A stretch of DNA of 64,000 bases from Oxytricha trifallax (GCA_000711775.1 ARYC01000301.1:116265-180264); one strand, 5' to 3'; counted from the stretch's first letter, positions 24,292-36,112 are shown. Numbers and translations: made by a program. Notes: generated by a model from the sequence alone, not told the origin.

Positions 24292-27200
24292 ATGTATCAA
24301 GGTACTACACCTGATTAATTTAATCAACAGTAATTTTCGAGTGGGACTCGTCAATCTCAAAGTAATAATATACTTTCAAGTTTATCATTGTTTTAGGGGT
24401 ATCTTAATAAAAAGTAAGCAGAAATGTCAAGCCGTAGAACAGTAGTAGTAGTCCTACTGCTATATAACGCAAAAATATGCACTAAGCTTAAATGCAGTTA
24501 TAATTACAGGCTCAGCAATTCAATCTTCCCGCTGTAAACCAAAGCAGATCGGAGAGAAGTCTTGAGGTAAGACCAGACATTTAAAAAATAAAATTGATTA
24601 ACAAATTAATGTTTAGAACACAAGTGGATATGGAAACTTAAATGTTGGGCAGACTTAAAGACTAAACATGGGCGCATTAACATCTCGAGGGAATAATGAT
24701 TAAGCCACATTATCCTAGATTTAGTTAATTTAGAGCTAATAAATGATTCCCTCTAATTATAGTAATAACTAAGGTGGAGTGGCAAGTTAGTAGATAAAGT
24801 CAAGTTAAAATGAGAATATGAAATCTTATTCAAGAAAACTGGCTAAAATCGTTCAATCTGGTGTTAGCGGAGGAGGAGGTTCTGCATCTAATTCTAGAAC
24901 CCCAAATGCCAAAAAGAAAATGAAGCCAACAACTTTAGGGTTAGCCTCAGCCTTAACTCAATCAATTAATAACACCTAAGGCATCATGAAATCTGTGAGG
25001 AGTGGCTTAAGCACTAGTAGGGGAACCACAGGCATCACTCCTTCAATGCTTGCTACAAGTTAGATTTATAATAATGGGTCTTAGGCTTTACATTCAGCAA
25101 GAGCTAATATATAACTTTTGTACATGTATATAAATTCAAAGAAACAAGAGAATTATTTTCTTAAAAGTTAAGCTATTTATTATTTGTAAAATCTCTATTA
25201 TTATAAAATCCTTCTAATTAAGAATTAATATTTCAAGGGCTTAACTATTTAAATTATGTAAAAAAAAGAATAAGTTGTTTTATAAACAAAATATATAGAG
25301 AATAGCCTTTTAGTTATACTTATACTTATTTGGGATGGTCCCTTAACTTTAATCAAATAATAATGGAAGCAGAGGTCAAAGCAATACAACTTTTGATATG
25401 GAGGAACACATTAAAAATGTAATGAAAAGTGTTGAAAGGCGCAATCGCTAAAATCCCTATAACCAAAATATCTCAAACATTAACCCTTTAACAATTGGAG
25501 CCTCATCTTCATATCTGTAGACAAACATTTCACAGTTGTTAGGCAACACTTAAATGATGAACTAAATTCAAAATATTGGTGGGGGAAATAATGGCTCAAA
25601 GACCGCCAGAAATTAAGTGATTTCACATTTAAATGAATACTCCCCAGACCACGGTCAAAGTCTCTCTAAATCACCCACTAACAGAAATCAAAGTATCATT
25701 AATCCTGCGATTTATGCACAAGCAACTACAACCTCAAATAAAAATACAGTCTTCTCGAACTTTTCGAACAACAATTACTTTATCGGGTAAAAGAAAAATT
25801 CACAGCAAAGTCATTCTCTAGGAAAGAAAAGCAGCTATCAAGGAAATTTAGGTATAGGAAATTAAAGTACCATTTTGATTTAACAGTAGAAGCAGCAAAA
25901 TCCAAATAACATAAGTGGATCTCTTTCCAGAAAAAGAGGATCTACCAAGAGAGATGCCATTATTATGATGTCAAAGTAGATCATGCAAAATAATAATCAG
26001 TCAAGACAGTAAAATTAAGAGAGTGAAATATTTTCTGCAACTTAAAGATCCATTAAGGGGTACGATGATGCCATATCCATTAGAAAAAAGAGATCGTCAT
26101 TAGGTACTGCGAATCAAAATCAAATCATACCTTCACATGCAGCTATTCAATATGCAGCCAAGAAGAACAGTGGGGTGAAGTTGAGCGGTTCTTAAACTTA
26201 AAGAATAAATGCAAGCACTTACAATCGACAAAATAATTAATCTTATGCTTAAGGAACTAACGCTAGTGCTACTAAAAAGCAGTAAAATTGGTTTAGCCCA
26301 CCTTCATCATCTCATATCAATAAATTAATTTAATTTTATATGGAGATTATTATAATGTTATGTAATTTAAATTTCAAATAAAATCAACAACTTGAGCTCT
26401 TAAAGCAATCAATATCAAACATATCATTTTTTTAATCTGAAATTTATGCTGTATTGTTAATGCTTATGTAAAGTAAAATGTCTTATCAACAATCGATAAT
26501 AATTCTACCCAGAACATGATAAACATAACTCAAGGTACCTCTCAATTTGTCTCACCCAGATCCTTCTTGAACAAAAGTGGTGCCGGTGGTCTTTAAAATC
26601 CATCACATATCCTTAGTGCTTAGCAACAGGCTAGAAATTCGATTGGTGACAGAAATCCCTTACTTTTGGCTTCTTACGACACTACAGATGAAAACTTCAA
26701 TCATGTCAAACAATAATTGACTTTTAACTAGACATAATAAATTTAGCAGCAATAGTACAATCCTTCAAGCTAAGGGGATTGGCAGAAGGTACAAAAGCTT
26801 TCACAAATCAAATTTTTCTAAAACTGTACTCTTTCAAAGTTCTTTAAGAAATGGAAGAACACCAGTGGTAAATAAAATTACCAGAAAATAAGGCTTTAGC
26901 TTTCGGAAAACTTGATATATGCTAAAAGCTAAACCTTTGGAGAATCATTCAGAAGTATTATGTACTAAGTAAATACAATTAAGGACATTAATTTCATTTA
27001 AGAATCTTCTTAAAAGAAAGGCACTTAATCAATGAAGAACTTAAAAGCTGTTATTTAAGTCAATCAATTCAACGAAGCAATCATGTCCGTAAAGAACTGC
27101 ATAGAAAAGCTCTAAAACTATATAGTCAAATCTAACAATGAATATGAAAGAAGAATCAGAGAAGGAAGCAGTGTGGGAAGACGTACTTCAACTCAAAATG

Positions 27201-27951
27201 ATTAATAGTCCAAATCTCAACCAAAAAAGCTTGACAAAGATCATATAAAGGTAATTCAGTAAAGATGCAGCACATTTGATAAATTCCTCTAAATGACTTT
27301 AATTGCTCTGACTTCCTCTATTACTTGCATGCTACACAGAAACAGAACTTTAAGTGACAACAAAATCAAGTTAACAGTCAAATTCTAAACTTATGGTGCA
27401 AACTCAGTCGCAGATTAAGATCCTAAAAATGAATTGCAACAAATGTACTCTACAAATGCTGAATATTTTCTAGGAACTTAACCTCCCTTTAAGAGTCTTC
27501 TCGAGAATGTTTCTTCTTCAATTTCTGAGAGCGATTAGATTGTTTACAACAACAGAAAACTTATTGAATCGCTTAATAAGATAGTCACTCTATTCTTTAA
27601 TAAGAATGGGTTCAACTGGGATGTCAATTCATTCTATCTACGCATAGACACTATATTTTAATTTATTATTTCAGATTTATCCAATTATATAGGTAAAACT
27701 TAAAAAAAATATGCAATTTTCTTTTGATTTATATTATGTTATTTTAATGAATCATATTTCATTATATTTTTACTATGATAAAGTAGAGTCAAGGAAATTT
27801 CTCTTAAGTTCAAAATAAAGATCAAATATTAGAGCAAGTATCAAGAGATATTGAAGAAGCAGAGAGTGTTGTGAGAAGAATGGAGGATATGAAACAAGTC
27901 ATTCAATTTGAAGAGAGATGGCAACAGCTTAACTCAGTAACTCAAAATAAC
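24292..27951 (+). CDS. Dynein heavy chain, N-terminal block (germline block 1 of 3)
   Basis: Contains the true start, MYQGTTPDQFNQQQF at 24292, then a long Asn/Gln/Ser-rich disordered region (to about 26330). From about 26460 comes a dynein tail segment (DHC_N1-like): FFQNCTLSKFFKKWKN near 26820 is the family's conserved basic aromatic stretch, followed by helical tail to VIQFEERWQQLNSVTQNN. The block ends at pointer ACTCAAAATAAC (27940-27951), whose partner opens the tail block at 14136. A 35-nt intron near 24380-24414 and one near 24565-24615 restore phase; gaps at about 25130-25340, 26330-26460 and 27690-27790 are unsolved. The hundreds of disordered residues before the tail are unusual for a dynein. 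Confidence 0.85.
27940..27951 (+). repeat. Scrambling pointer ACTCAAAATAAC, N-terminal-block copy
   Basis: Partner of 14136-14147. Flanks differ (preceding A versus C, following A versus T), so the repeat is exactly 12 bp. The two copies lie 13.8 kb apart in inverted gene order but the same orientation. Confidence 0.9.
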
Positions 27952-28405
27952 AATATAAAAGTGTCAAAAAATCATAAATTCCTTGAAATTATATGAATTT
28001 AATTCAAATTAAAACAAAGAAAATAATTTTTTATTTCGATATTAGAATTAAACATCAATTTACATTGTACTTATTTACTGTGAGAAATTTCTATATTTTA
28101 ATATTGTATATAATAATAAGTATAGTTAGTAGATTTATAAGTAAATAGAGAGGTTTTTAATACCCCCTTATAGGGGTAGGGGGTCTTAACATTTAATGAA
28201 GAAGAATATAAATGATTTATAAAGAAAACATTATAAACAAAACAAATAATATTATAAGCTTTTGGTTTAATTATTGATTATTAAAAGAATTTATTATAAT
28301 TTTCATTTATTTTGTGGTTTTGAAAAAAGATTTAATAAACGCTTTTTTATTGAATAAAATAAATTGTATTTTATTTAGTTTAATTATCGTTGAGACTTAG
28401 CGAGA
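27952..28405. other. Spacer between dynein block 1 and the zinc-finger gene
   Basis: AT-rich without coding frames. A short C-tract/G-tract inverted repeat (accccc...aggggt aggggg) lies near 28162-28184 and could form a hairpin or G-rich structure; its function is unknown. Confidence 0.4.
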
Positions 28406-31400
28406 ATGAACAATTCTATAAACTTGCCTCAGGGCATGCCCACTTAGCTACCTATGATGTAAAACTCGGAGGAACTTGCAAAAATGATGAGCTAGTATCA
28501 ATAGAAGACTGCCGCAAATGCGAATTTCAATGGCGGCCATATCCCTCCCCACTATAATCAAAACCCCAAAACCCTTTCAGTAGTTTGATTGAGTTTTTGA
28601 TTGATAAAAGTAGACTATTAGTGCATACTTTATTAGGGTTTTAATAGGGTTTATGTAGGGGTTTAATGTTTAAATATTAGTAATTTAAGTGAGTATATGC
28701 GAGGTTTGGGGTCTGTTTATGACAGTGAGTATATAGATTTATTGTTTAAGTTGCGATATGGATGTGATGAATATAGTGAATAACTCAAGCCTGTTCTGAA
28801 TTATACGTCTATAGCAAGGCTACTCCATAAATCTCCAGCAACTGTGAGGTCTCACTGTCTATTAGCATTGAATTTAAAGAGATAGCATCTTAATTCTAAG
28901 CCTAAGAGACCCTTAAAATTTTAGCAGCATCATATTGAATATCTTATTAATGATAAGACTCTTAAATACTGGGCTCATTTCTCTCTAGCCTAGAGGGCTG
29001 TGATGTTTCATCGCCAATTTCCTGAGCTTCACATCTCTGCTTAATCTATAGCGAACATATATAAAAAGAATGGAATATCTTACAAGACAGTCAATCGCAT
29101 TAAGAGAGTGATTGACTTTAATGTTCCATTTTATAAGGATAATTTAAATTATATATTCGATTAAATGCAAAGGGCTTAAGAGCATAATATAAAGTTCATA
29201 CACGCTGATGAGGCAGTATTCACCTTTAATACCTTCATATCAAGGTCTTGGTATAAGAGGTACAGCAACATTGAAGTATATGATTAAAAAGTTAAGGTTT
29301 AAACTCATGCAATACTTGGTGGAATAAGTGAAGATAGTGGCCTCGAGACTTATGTTATTCACCCTCGTTCTATAAAGACTGAATAATATATTAAATTCTT
29401 GCAATAACTGAGAGATAAGTACGCTGACTAAGAAATTATTCTATTCGTTGATAACTTGTCAGTTCATAAAACTAAAGAGTCAAGGAAGGAATATGAAAGG
29501 CTAAATATAACACCTGTATTTAATGTTCCTTACAGCCCTTAGTTCAATGGAATTGAATTATATTGGGGGTTATTGAAAGGTCATTATAAGAAATTGCTGC
29601 TCTACCATCTGATGCATGATTTAAAGATAGATACAGTCGATTTTATTAAGAGTGCTGCTAAGAGAGTCAGCGATGAGAAAGCTAAAGTATGCGCAAGAGA
29701 AGGGAGATTTTGTGTATATAAATAAGTTTTAGATTTAAATGAATGAATAAGTTCACATATTAAATTTTCCCGCAAAAGGATTTGGCTTCTCTTTCTTTTC
29801 TTCCTCTTAAGAGGCTTGCTTGGGCCTATGTTTCTTCTCTTAGTGCCAGCTCCTGCATCTATGTTCATCTCTTCTGGCTTTTATAAATCTTTGAAGAGCC
29901 TCTTACTCAATTCATGTTTTACTCTAGACTTTCTCTCTCTGTTTAATTTGCTGCGCTCTCTTTCATCAAGTATATAGCAGTACCAGGTTTTTCTATAAAG
30001 TTAGAAGACTAAGCTTACTTGAGATGAAAGGATGCTTATAAAGTTCCTTCAGCCAGGTATCACTTATTTTAATACCTTGCTGCTCTTTTTCTTCAGGAGA
30101 GATGCTGTATCGTTTCTTGTGAGCTTCTTAAATAACTTCATTTAAGTACTCAGGTTTCAGAGTTGCAAGAACACCAAAGAAGAAGTTTCTCTCTGGCAAC
30201 TTATTAGAGAGCTGTAGCTTTGATGGAAGGTAGAGCTACGTCCGGATCACTCATAGCATCGTCATATAGGTTTGTCACTGATATTTCAGGGTAGTTAGGT
30301 ATCTATTATCCTAATTTCATTAGACTTAAAAGCTTTTTTCTCTTCACTCAGTAAGGCTTTTAAGAATGAGATTTTAGTTCCCTCCTATGTCGGCAAAGAA
30401 CAATCCAACTATAATGGATTTATTAATCTTACTTAAGAACTTACCTTGCTATACCAAATATCTTTAAGGTCCTCTTTACTTCGAAATTTTCCTATTAAGT
30501 CTTGAGATTGAATTCTCTTCATTGCATCATTCATAGACTCCATCTTGCTTCCTTTTCTAGAAATGTTAATGAAATTTAAAATTATGGATATCCATTCTAA
30601 GTTTATTAAAATCTTACTACTAAATATGGAGGACCTACTGGAGGTAAACCTTGAAAAGATATACGGAGAAGCATTGAAAAACTTGCTCTAAGTTCACAGA
30701 TGATTTCCATTTTTATAAAACTTTCTCCATTAAATTGCTCCTAATAATGTTTAATTATTTTAGGAGGTCCTACAAATTAAGTTCAAGCTTGATTTGGAGG
30801 ACCTCCTAGAGAAACAAAACTTCATTAGGAGTATTTTAATTTACTATAAAGTATAAAATTCTCATAAAATATGTCAACTTAGAGTCTTTTATGGTTAGTT
30901 AATTTTCTTACCTCACAGCAAAGAATCTACCAGAGTGTCTTATACTCTACTATATTAGTTTATTTTGGTAGATTTTATCATTATTATAATAAAATATATC
31001 AGAAAACTAAAATGAGCGCTAACCTTTTGAAAAGAGCGGCATTACTTGGATCATGTCAATAAAAGTTATCATTCCAGCAACCAAGAAAAGTAGAGACCAG
31101 AGAAGCTTGTACTCAGTGGGAGCCTACTTATGACAACTTTGACCAGTCTAGCTTTGAGATTTAAATATAAGTTAAGTAGGAGGTTATCATAGAAGCTGTG
31201 TAAATTCAGGAGGAGGTTAAACAACCCTCCATAGAGCATTAATAAATACCAGCCAAAGTTGACTATTAATGCAAAGAATCAATAAAGTTTTTCCTTAAAA
31301 GTCAACTTATAAGAGACACTTGAGAGATATACACAACGATATGCCAAGGTTATATCTCAAGCATTAAAAGAAAAATGGGAAGTATGTCTGTGGTTCTGTG

Positions 31401-33813
31401 AGAAGCCATATTCTCATACTAGAGACCTCAAAGTGCACTTAAAGAAAAAGCACAATTAAAGTTTTGTCTTTATTCATGAACCACAGGGAATAGATTCCTC
31501 TAAAAGAGAAGATCAAGAAACCCAGTGGAGTCTCTTAGAGTTGAAGTCTAGAAGTAAGTTAAAATGAAGAAAGAAATCAAGAACTTTCCAGTCTCTGAGA
31601 TCAATAAAATCATGGTTAAAATAGAGGCAATGAAGATTCCTATATTAAAAATTATTGACTTAGATTCATGCCTAGAAAGCTACCTCACTCTTGAAGATAA
31701 AATAGAAAAGAGAGTCATTACTGATGAAAAATATGCTTACAAGATATATCCATTCAATTACTTCCTTGCTGATGACAAGTTCCAAATGGAATTTGCAAAT
31801 GAATATTATGCTCTTTAAAAGGCAAAGTTAAATGAGTGTAGGCATATCATCTAGCTTGATGCTATTTTACTTGGTAAAGATCATGTAGCCTTCAGGCGTC
31901 CTTTACTTGAAATGACTTACAGAGAATTCTTATCTGACAATAGATGTCAGAGATAAATTAGCTAGATAGTATAGCAGATAGTTGAAGGAATTGAAGAGCT
32001 TCAAAAGCTAGGTTATGTTCATAGAGACTTAAAGCCAGAAAACATCATGATCAACTTTCAGCCTCTTAGAGTTTATATTATTGACTTCAACAGAGCTCAA
32101 AGAGTGCAAGGCTCTGCATAAGGAAATGTATACGGCACTCCTGGATATTTCCCAGAGAGAGGATTGGAGAGATGGAGACACTTAATGGGATATCTGGGCT
32201 CTAACACTAATAATAATAGAGAGCGACATGCCAAGAAACGATTACTTTAGCTGCAGGGGTGAGAGAGATTCTAAGCAAAGAATCAAACAATATCTCGATA
32301 AAAATAAAATAAATGGAAGTCTCAGAGAACTTGCATACTCAACTATTATCAAGCCAAGCAAAGAGAATTAACAAACAATAGAAACAATCAAACATCAACT
32401 TAGAAAGATAAAATTCAGAGAACTGCCACATGACTCTAAGCTAATGTTTGTGTGAAATATTTTAAAACTCGCTTGTTATACTCACTTAAAATACTAATAT
32501 TTAAACATTAAACCCCTAAATAAACCCTATAAAAACCCTAATAAAGTATGCACTAATAGTCTACTTTTATCAATCAAAAACTCAATCAAACTACTGAAAG
32601 GGTTTTGGGGTTTTGAATGCCAACCAACTTGAAAATCTTAGCAATAAGAACCTCTCTGCTGACAATAATCAATTTTATACTTTTATTCATGAGCGTATTA
32701 GTTTGTGATAAATAATGAGTCTGATGATGGTAAATTAATATTTGTCCTAAAATTTGTTTAGCCAAGTCAAAGCGCCGCTCAAAAAATGATGTAGATGGAA
32801 GAGACTTCAAATGCAAATATTGCGACAAGACGTATCTTAGCTATCCCGCCCTCTATACTCACATGAAGCAAAAGCACTCTAAAGGACCAGACGGAGAAGT
32901 TAGAACTCCGCCAACAAGCGGTCGCGGCAGAGGAAGACCCAGAAAAAATGTAAGTAACCTCTAAAATTTAGTAAAACTTATTAACCTAAAATTTGTAGCC
33001 ATATTAAAGAACTGACCCTAAGAGCGAGGAATATTTCAACGCTCCTGAGAGAAAAGGAGGCCCTACAGATCCCTTAACCCATATTGAACAAGTGTACGAG
33101 CAATTGTTCAGAGGTGATAAGCAGTACAAAGAGTACACAGATTATCCCATTTACAAGTATCTTGTCTAATTCTCATCCAAAGCTGACTCCAAGACTCCAG
33201 CACCAGCTCAACCTAACCAAGAAGCAAACAATTTAAAATTATTTCATAGGAATATCCCTTAATATTTATAGTTTAGCTGATGCAAATGAAGAACAAAAAG
33301 GAGATGCTCAATCATCAAGCAATTAGAAAAAATGGGACAAAAACTACGACAATTTGAGTGATAATGAGCGTCAACAAATGCTTGTTGATGAAATCTTTGC
33401 TCTTTACCTATTCAGAATTTCTCAAAAAGTTAACGAACAATTCTACAAAACCGTCCTTATGTACGTGATTTTGTTCAGAGAGTGCTTGAACGAGATTGGA
33501 TGGTAAAAGAAGATTGAAAGCGAAGCAATCAAGATTGAAGAGGAACTTTTTTTATCACATAAATATCTATTGTGTTTTTATTGTTATTAAGGACGAGGCA
33601 TTGAAACAAAAAATGCAAACTTCTCAGTTCTGCTTAACAAACAATGCTGAACATGCTCCTGAAATCTGCAATGAATTTGTGACTGTGTACATGGAACACA
33701 AACGCCACTCCTTCGACATCTCCAAACCAGATTAAATCGATTTGACCATCAACCTTTGCCACTGGTTGTTTGAAAATCAGTTCACTTGCTCCAAATTGAC
33801 AATGATTTCATGA
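28406..33813 (+). CDS. C2H2 zinc-finger protein gene split by a TBE transposon
   Basis: Starts MNNSINLPQGMPTQLPM at 28406. The first 51 codons are separated from the rest by a complete TBE (28559-32615); precise loss with one AAT gives HIPPHYNANQLENLSNKN. Then comes a 67-nt intron (32695-32761), a C2H2 finger (FKCKYCDKTYLSYPALYTHM, with HMKQKHSK), a basic GRGRGRPRKN stretch that resembles an AT-hook, an intron (32950-32998), and a helical C-terminal region. Two IESs with pointers GCAAA and GAGG are followed by FCLTNNAEHAPEICNEF and TGA at 33811-33813. This is probably a nuclear DNA-binding protein. I do not know a named orthologue. Confidence 0.87.
28559..28690 (+). repeat. TBE left terminal inverted repeat
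   Basis: Matches the reverse complement of about 32484-32615 with only a few mismatches. The outer 16 bases are C4A4-type telomere sequence. Confidence 0.93.
28697..29746 (+). CDS. TBE transposase (42-kDa type, IS630/Tc1-mariner DDE)
   Basis: Intact frame of 349 residues, starting MRGLGSVYDSEYIDLL and ending at TGA 29744-29746. An N-terminal helix-turn-helix-like region (YTSIARLLHKSPATVRSH) is followed by the catalytic core: first Asp in FIHADEAVFTF, second Asp in IILFVDNLSVHKT, and final Glu in PYSPQFNGIELYWGLLK, with 34 residues between the last two (DD34E). All three catalytic residues are present and no TGA interrupts the frame, so this copy could be functional. It begins just inside the left inverted repeat. 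Confidence 0.95.
29581..30543 (-). CDS. TBE 22-kDa-type protein
   Basis: Minus-strand gene starting MESMNDAMKRIQSQDLIGKF at 30543. An intron follows IWYSK (GTAAGT). A middle part reads LPERNFFFGVLATLKPEY and ISDTWLKELYKHPF, and a basic C-terminal part reads GPSKPLKRKKRKRSQ. Frame changes between these parts imply more short introns or indels. If the last frame is followed to TGA it overlaps the transposase 3' end by about 165 bp on the opposite strand; the true end may be earlier. Function unknown; the basic tail suggests nuclear or DNA binding. Confidence 0.7.
30560..31010. promoter_or_regulatory. Divergent intergenic region of TBE with GGAGGACCTCC palindromes
   Basis: Region between the divergent 22-kDa and 57-kDa genes. 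It repeats AGGAGGTCCT/GGAGGACCTCC-type palindromes (near 30627-30640, 30761-30772 and 30799-30810). A related GGAGGTGCTCC motif lies at the matching place in the second TBE (near 63947). A regulatory role is inference. Confidence 0.4.
31012..32455 (+). pseudogene. TBE 57-kDa-type zinc-finger/kinase ORF, frameshifted
   Basis: Starts MSANLLKRAALLGSCQQK. Two C2H2-like finger segments (TYKRHLRDIHN; FCEKPYSHTRDLKVHLKKKH) lie in different frames, then a protein-kinase-like region with YVHRDLKPENIMIN, DFN instead of DFG, and GTPGYFPE. It ends KFRELPHDSKLMFV at TGA 32453-32455. Frame shifts are needed near 31285, 31395 and 32165; none has a plausible intron, so this copy looks broken. The same layout in the second TBE (62303-63741) confirms the domain order. 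Confidence 0.75.
32484..32615 (-). repeat. TBE right terminal inverted repeat
   Basis: Inverted copy of the left end, terminating GGGTTTTGGGGTTTTG before the AAT duplication. Confidence 0.93.
33229..33286 (+). other. IES in the zinc-finger gene, pointer GCAAA
   Basis: 58 bp including one pointer; copies at 33224-33228 and 33282-33286. Junction reads QPNQEANEEQKGDAQ in frame. Confidence 0.8.
33544..33598 (+). other. IES in the zinc-finger gene, pointer GAGG
   Basis: 55 bp including one pointer; copies at 33540-33543 and 33595-33598. Junction reads EAIKIEEALKQKMQTSQF in frame. There is no GT-AG pair that would do the same. Confidence 0.75.
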
Positions 33814-34748
33814 GCAATATATTACAAGCAGTCCTCGTAAATTATTTTAAAGTATATTTTATAAAATAATTTTTTCGATTACAGCGATAAATTGTGTTAA
33901 TTCTTAATTTAAAATGCAATAGTAGCACTGTATCTTTTATAGTTAATGGGTACTTGTGATTCTATCTTTTTTATATGCTTTCTATAAAGTTTAAATAATC
34001 CAATTCTTTTTTTAAAGGTGATTCATTAGGTTTAAGGAACTATCATTTTATTAAAAAATTTTCAACTTTATAATATATACATTATATTAACTATTTACGT
34101 TCTTCTTAGTTTCTTTATTGAAATTATCTATCAAAACAGATTTTGTTTCATAAAATCATCTATCAAAATTTCTTTTTCATTTATTACTCTCTATATTTAT
34201 AAATTTCTTAAATTAATTCTAAATGATAGAAATACTATTCAATATTTATATTAATTTATGCTTATGAATATTTAAAATTCTAAATCTCCAATATATTAAT
34301 AATATTTCAAAATTAGAAATTATATAACTCAGTTAGTTAATTATCAAGCATTTTTTGCCATAAATATTCTAGCAAATAATTCAATTTTTAAAACATCTAA
34401 TTTTTCAAAGTTCGATAACGCAATTATTTGTAAATTTTCAAAGATAATAATCGAGTATTACAAGATTATATCATTTTTGAGCAAATAAACTTAAAGTTAA
34501 ACGATTGAAATTTTTGCATAAAATATATAGAGAATTTCTTTTTACAAATAAGTATAATAGAAATAGATATGTAAATATTGATTGATAAATTTTTAAATTA
34601 TTTAGTATAAAATTTATTTTAATGATTTAATAATGCATGATATCTTTTTTAATACAAAATTCTTATCTTTTAAAGTACCCTAAAATTAGTATTTTTAGAC
34701 TAATGATTATTTGAAAAATATTGAAATTAGTAATTATTTAATTATAAT
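33814..34748. other. AT-rich gene-free stretch
   Basis: About 935 bp with no sustained frame, RNA motif or repeat that I can see. It separates convergent genes (zinc finger + and JmjC-like -). Confidence 0.55.
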
Positions 34749-36112
34749 TCAAAGTAATATATTTCTCTCAATTGCTTCAAAGAATCCATGCAACAGTTGA
34801 CTATTCCCATTATACTTAAGTGCCACACTTAGCAGACTGCCCTCTACATCGGCTTTGCCCACATATTGATAAAAGTAGTATGCTGGAATAAATACGCAGT
34901 CTCCTTCATGCAATAAAACAGTGTATTTTCTCTCAATTTCCTCGAAATTAGGGTAGTTTTCTATATCTGGTGAGAAAAAGTCTATGGGGGATTGATTTGG
35001 ATCTAAGTGTATTTTTGCTGGTTCTTTTTCTTTTGATACTGCGGCTGCGTCAGGGTCTACTATAAGTTTGTCTTTACCAGCGTACACTTCTTATTTATAA
35101 ATGTGAGGGATCATCTTATAACAATATACATTCTCTGTTAATAATAATTATATAATAAGATAGGGTTGTCAAATATTTCAAATACAAATTTTCTTTTTAA
35201 ATATAGTATAAAGTATAGTTAGTTTAAGTGAAAAAATAATTCCCTAAATAAGCTGTATAATGCCATCAATTGCGCATAAAAACTATTCTTATTTCTCATA
35301 GTGAGCGCTGTTAACTACAATTTTACCCTGAATTAGTTCTAAACTCTAGATGTCACTAATATCTTCATAGAAGTTTGGTAGAGCAATCTCTTTTATTAAA
35401 GATTTCATCACATTGTCATGATTTACAAAATAATAAGTATAAATTAAAATAGTCAAGTAATTTTATTTATAATAGAGAAATTTATATATTAAAATATTTC
35501 AATTTTTGATTATTAAGATAATAATAATTATTTTTAATTCTCTCTCATAGCAACAGTGACTTGATCTCCATCCATTTTCTTTAAGAAATCGCTATACTTC
35601 ATCTTAGTCTTTGAACTTTGCTTAAAGCTTTCACTAGATGAGATTGATGCGCTAGAATATGAGTCAGCTTCTAGATCAAGGTATACATCCACTTGCATGT
35701 CCCCAAGCTTATTTTTCAAGTAATCATACCCTCCCTTTTCTTCGTTATATTGAAGTTTAGTGAAGCCTGGCCATGTTTTAGCCATACCTTCGAATTTACA
35801 GGGCTTGCTCACTCTCACACAGTCATCAATAAACTAATTTGTTGAAATCTAGGCCTGGTAGTTGTTTAGTAATTTAGTCAATCTCAAAGTCTCACTATGT
35901 GTCTCCAGGTAGTTGAAAGTGTTTGAATTAAGACCTTTCAAGATTCTTGGAATCTGTGAAAAGTTTCCACCGTCTCTTCTGAAATACAGCACATAAATGA
36001 TACTCATCATGAATGTCAATATTGCAAGTAAAAAGGCATTTTTTATATAGAAAGGTGTGCGGATGAAACATCTGCAAGAAGAATTGCTCTTTAACTCGTA
36101 TAAGGTAATCAT
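34749..36112 (-). CDS. JmjC/cupin-8-like protein with N-terminal membrane anchor
   Basis: Minus-strand gene starting MITLYELKSNSSCRCF at 36112. Residues about 25-45 form a single transmembrane helix (AFLLAILTFMMSIIYVLYF), giving a type II-like topology. Then comes VRVSKPCKFEGMAKTWPGF, the typical start of a cupin-8/JmjC hydroxylase, followed after a gap by IVVNSAHYEKQEQFLCAIDG and, after a second gap, LLHEGDCVFIPAYYFYQYVG, the C-terminal core strand, to TGA 34749-34751. JmjC enzymes are 2-oxoglutarate oxygenases needing a His-X-Asp...His triad. Here the HYE and the last Tyr/His positions suggest an altered or missing triad, so activity is uncertain. The gaps (about 35420-35535 and 35120-35270) are IES-like; AAT may be the pointer of the first. 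A stand-alone lipid or Golgi enzyme of related fold is possible. Confidence 0.7.

Larger units (their letters stand above)
28559..32615 (+). mobile_element. TBE (telomere-bearing element) transposon, complete
   Basis: 4057-bp element of the Oxytricha TBE family. Terminal inverted repeats of about 130 bp start with CAAAACCCCAAAACCC, so the outermost bases mimic the ciliate telomere. It is flanked by a direct AAT duplication (28556-28558 and 32616-32618), the known ANT target. It carries three genes in the usual layout: DDE transposase (+), 22-kDa-type ORF (-) and zinc-finger/kinase 57-kDa-type ORF (+). It is inserted in the coding region of the zinc-finger gene and must be removed exactly during macronuclear development. 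TBEs are known to be germline-limited and their transposases to take part in genome rearrangement. Confidence 0.96.
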
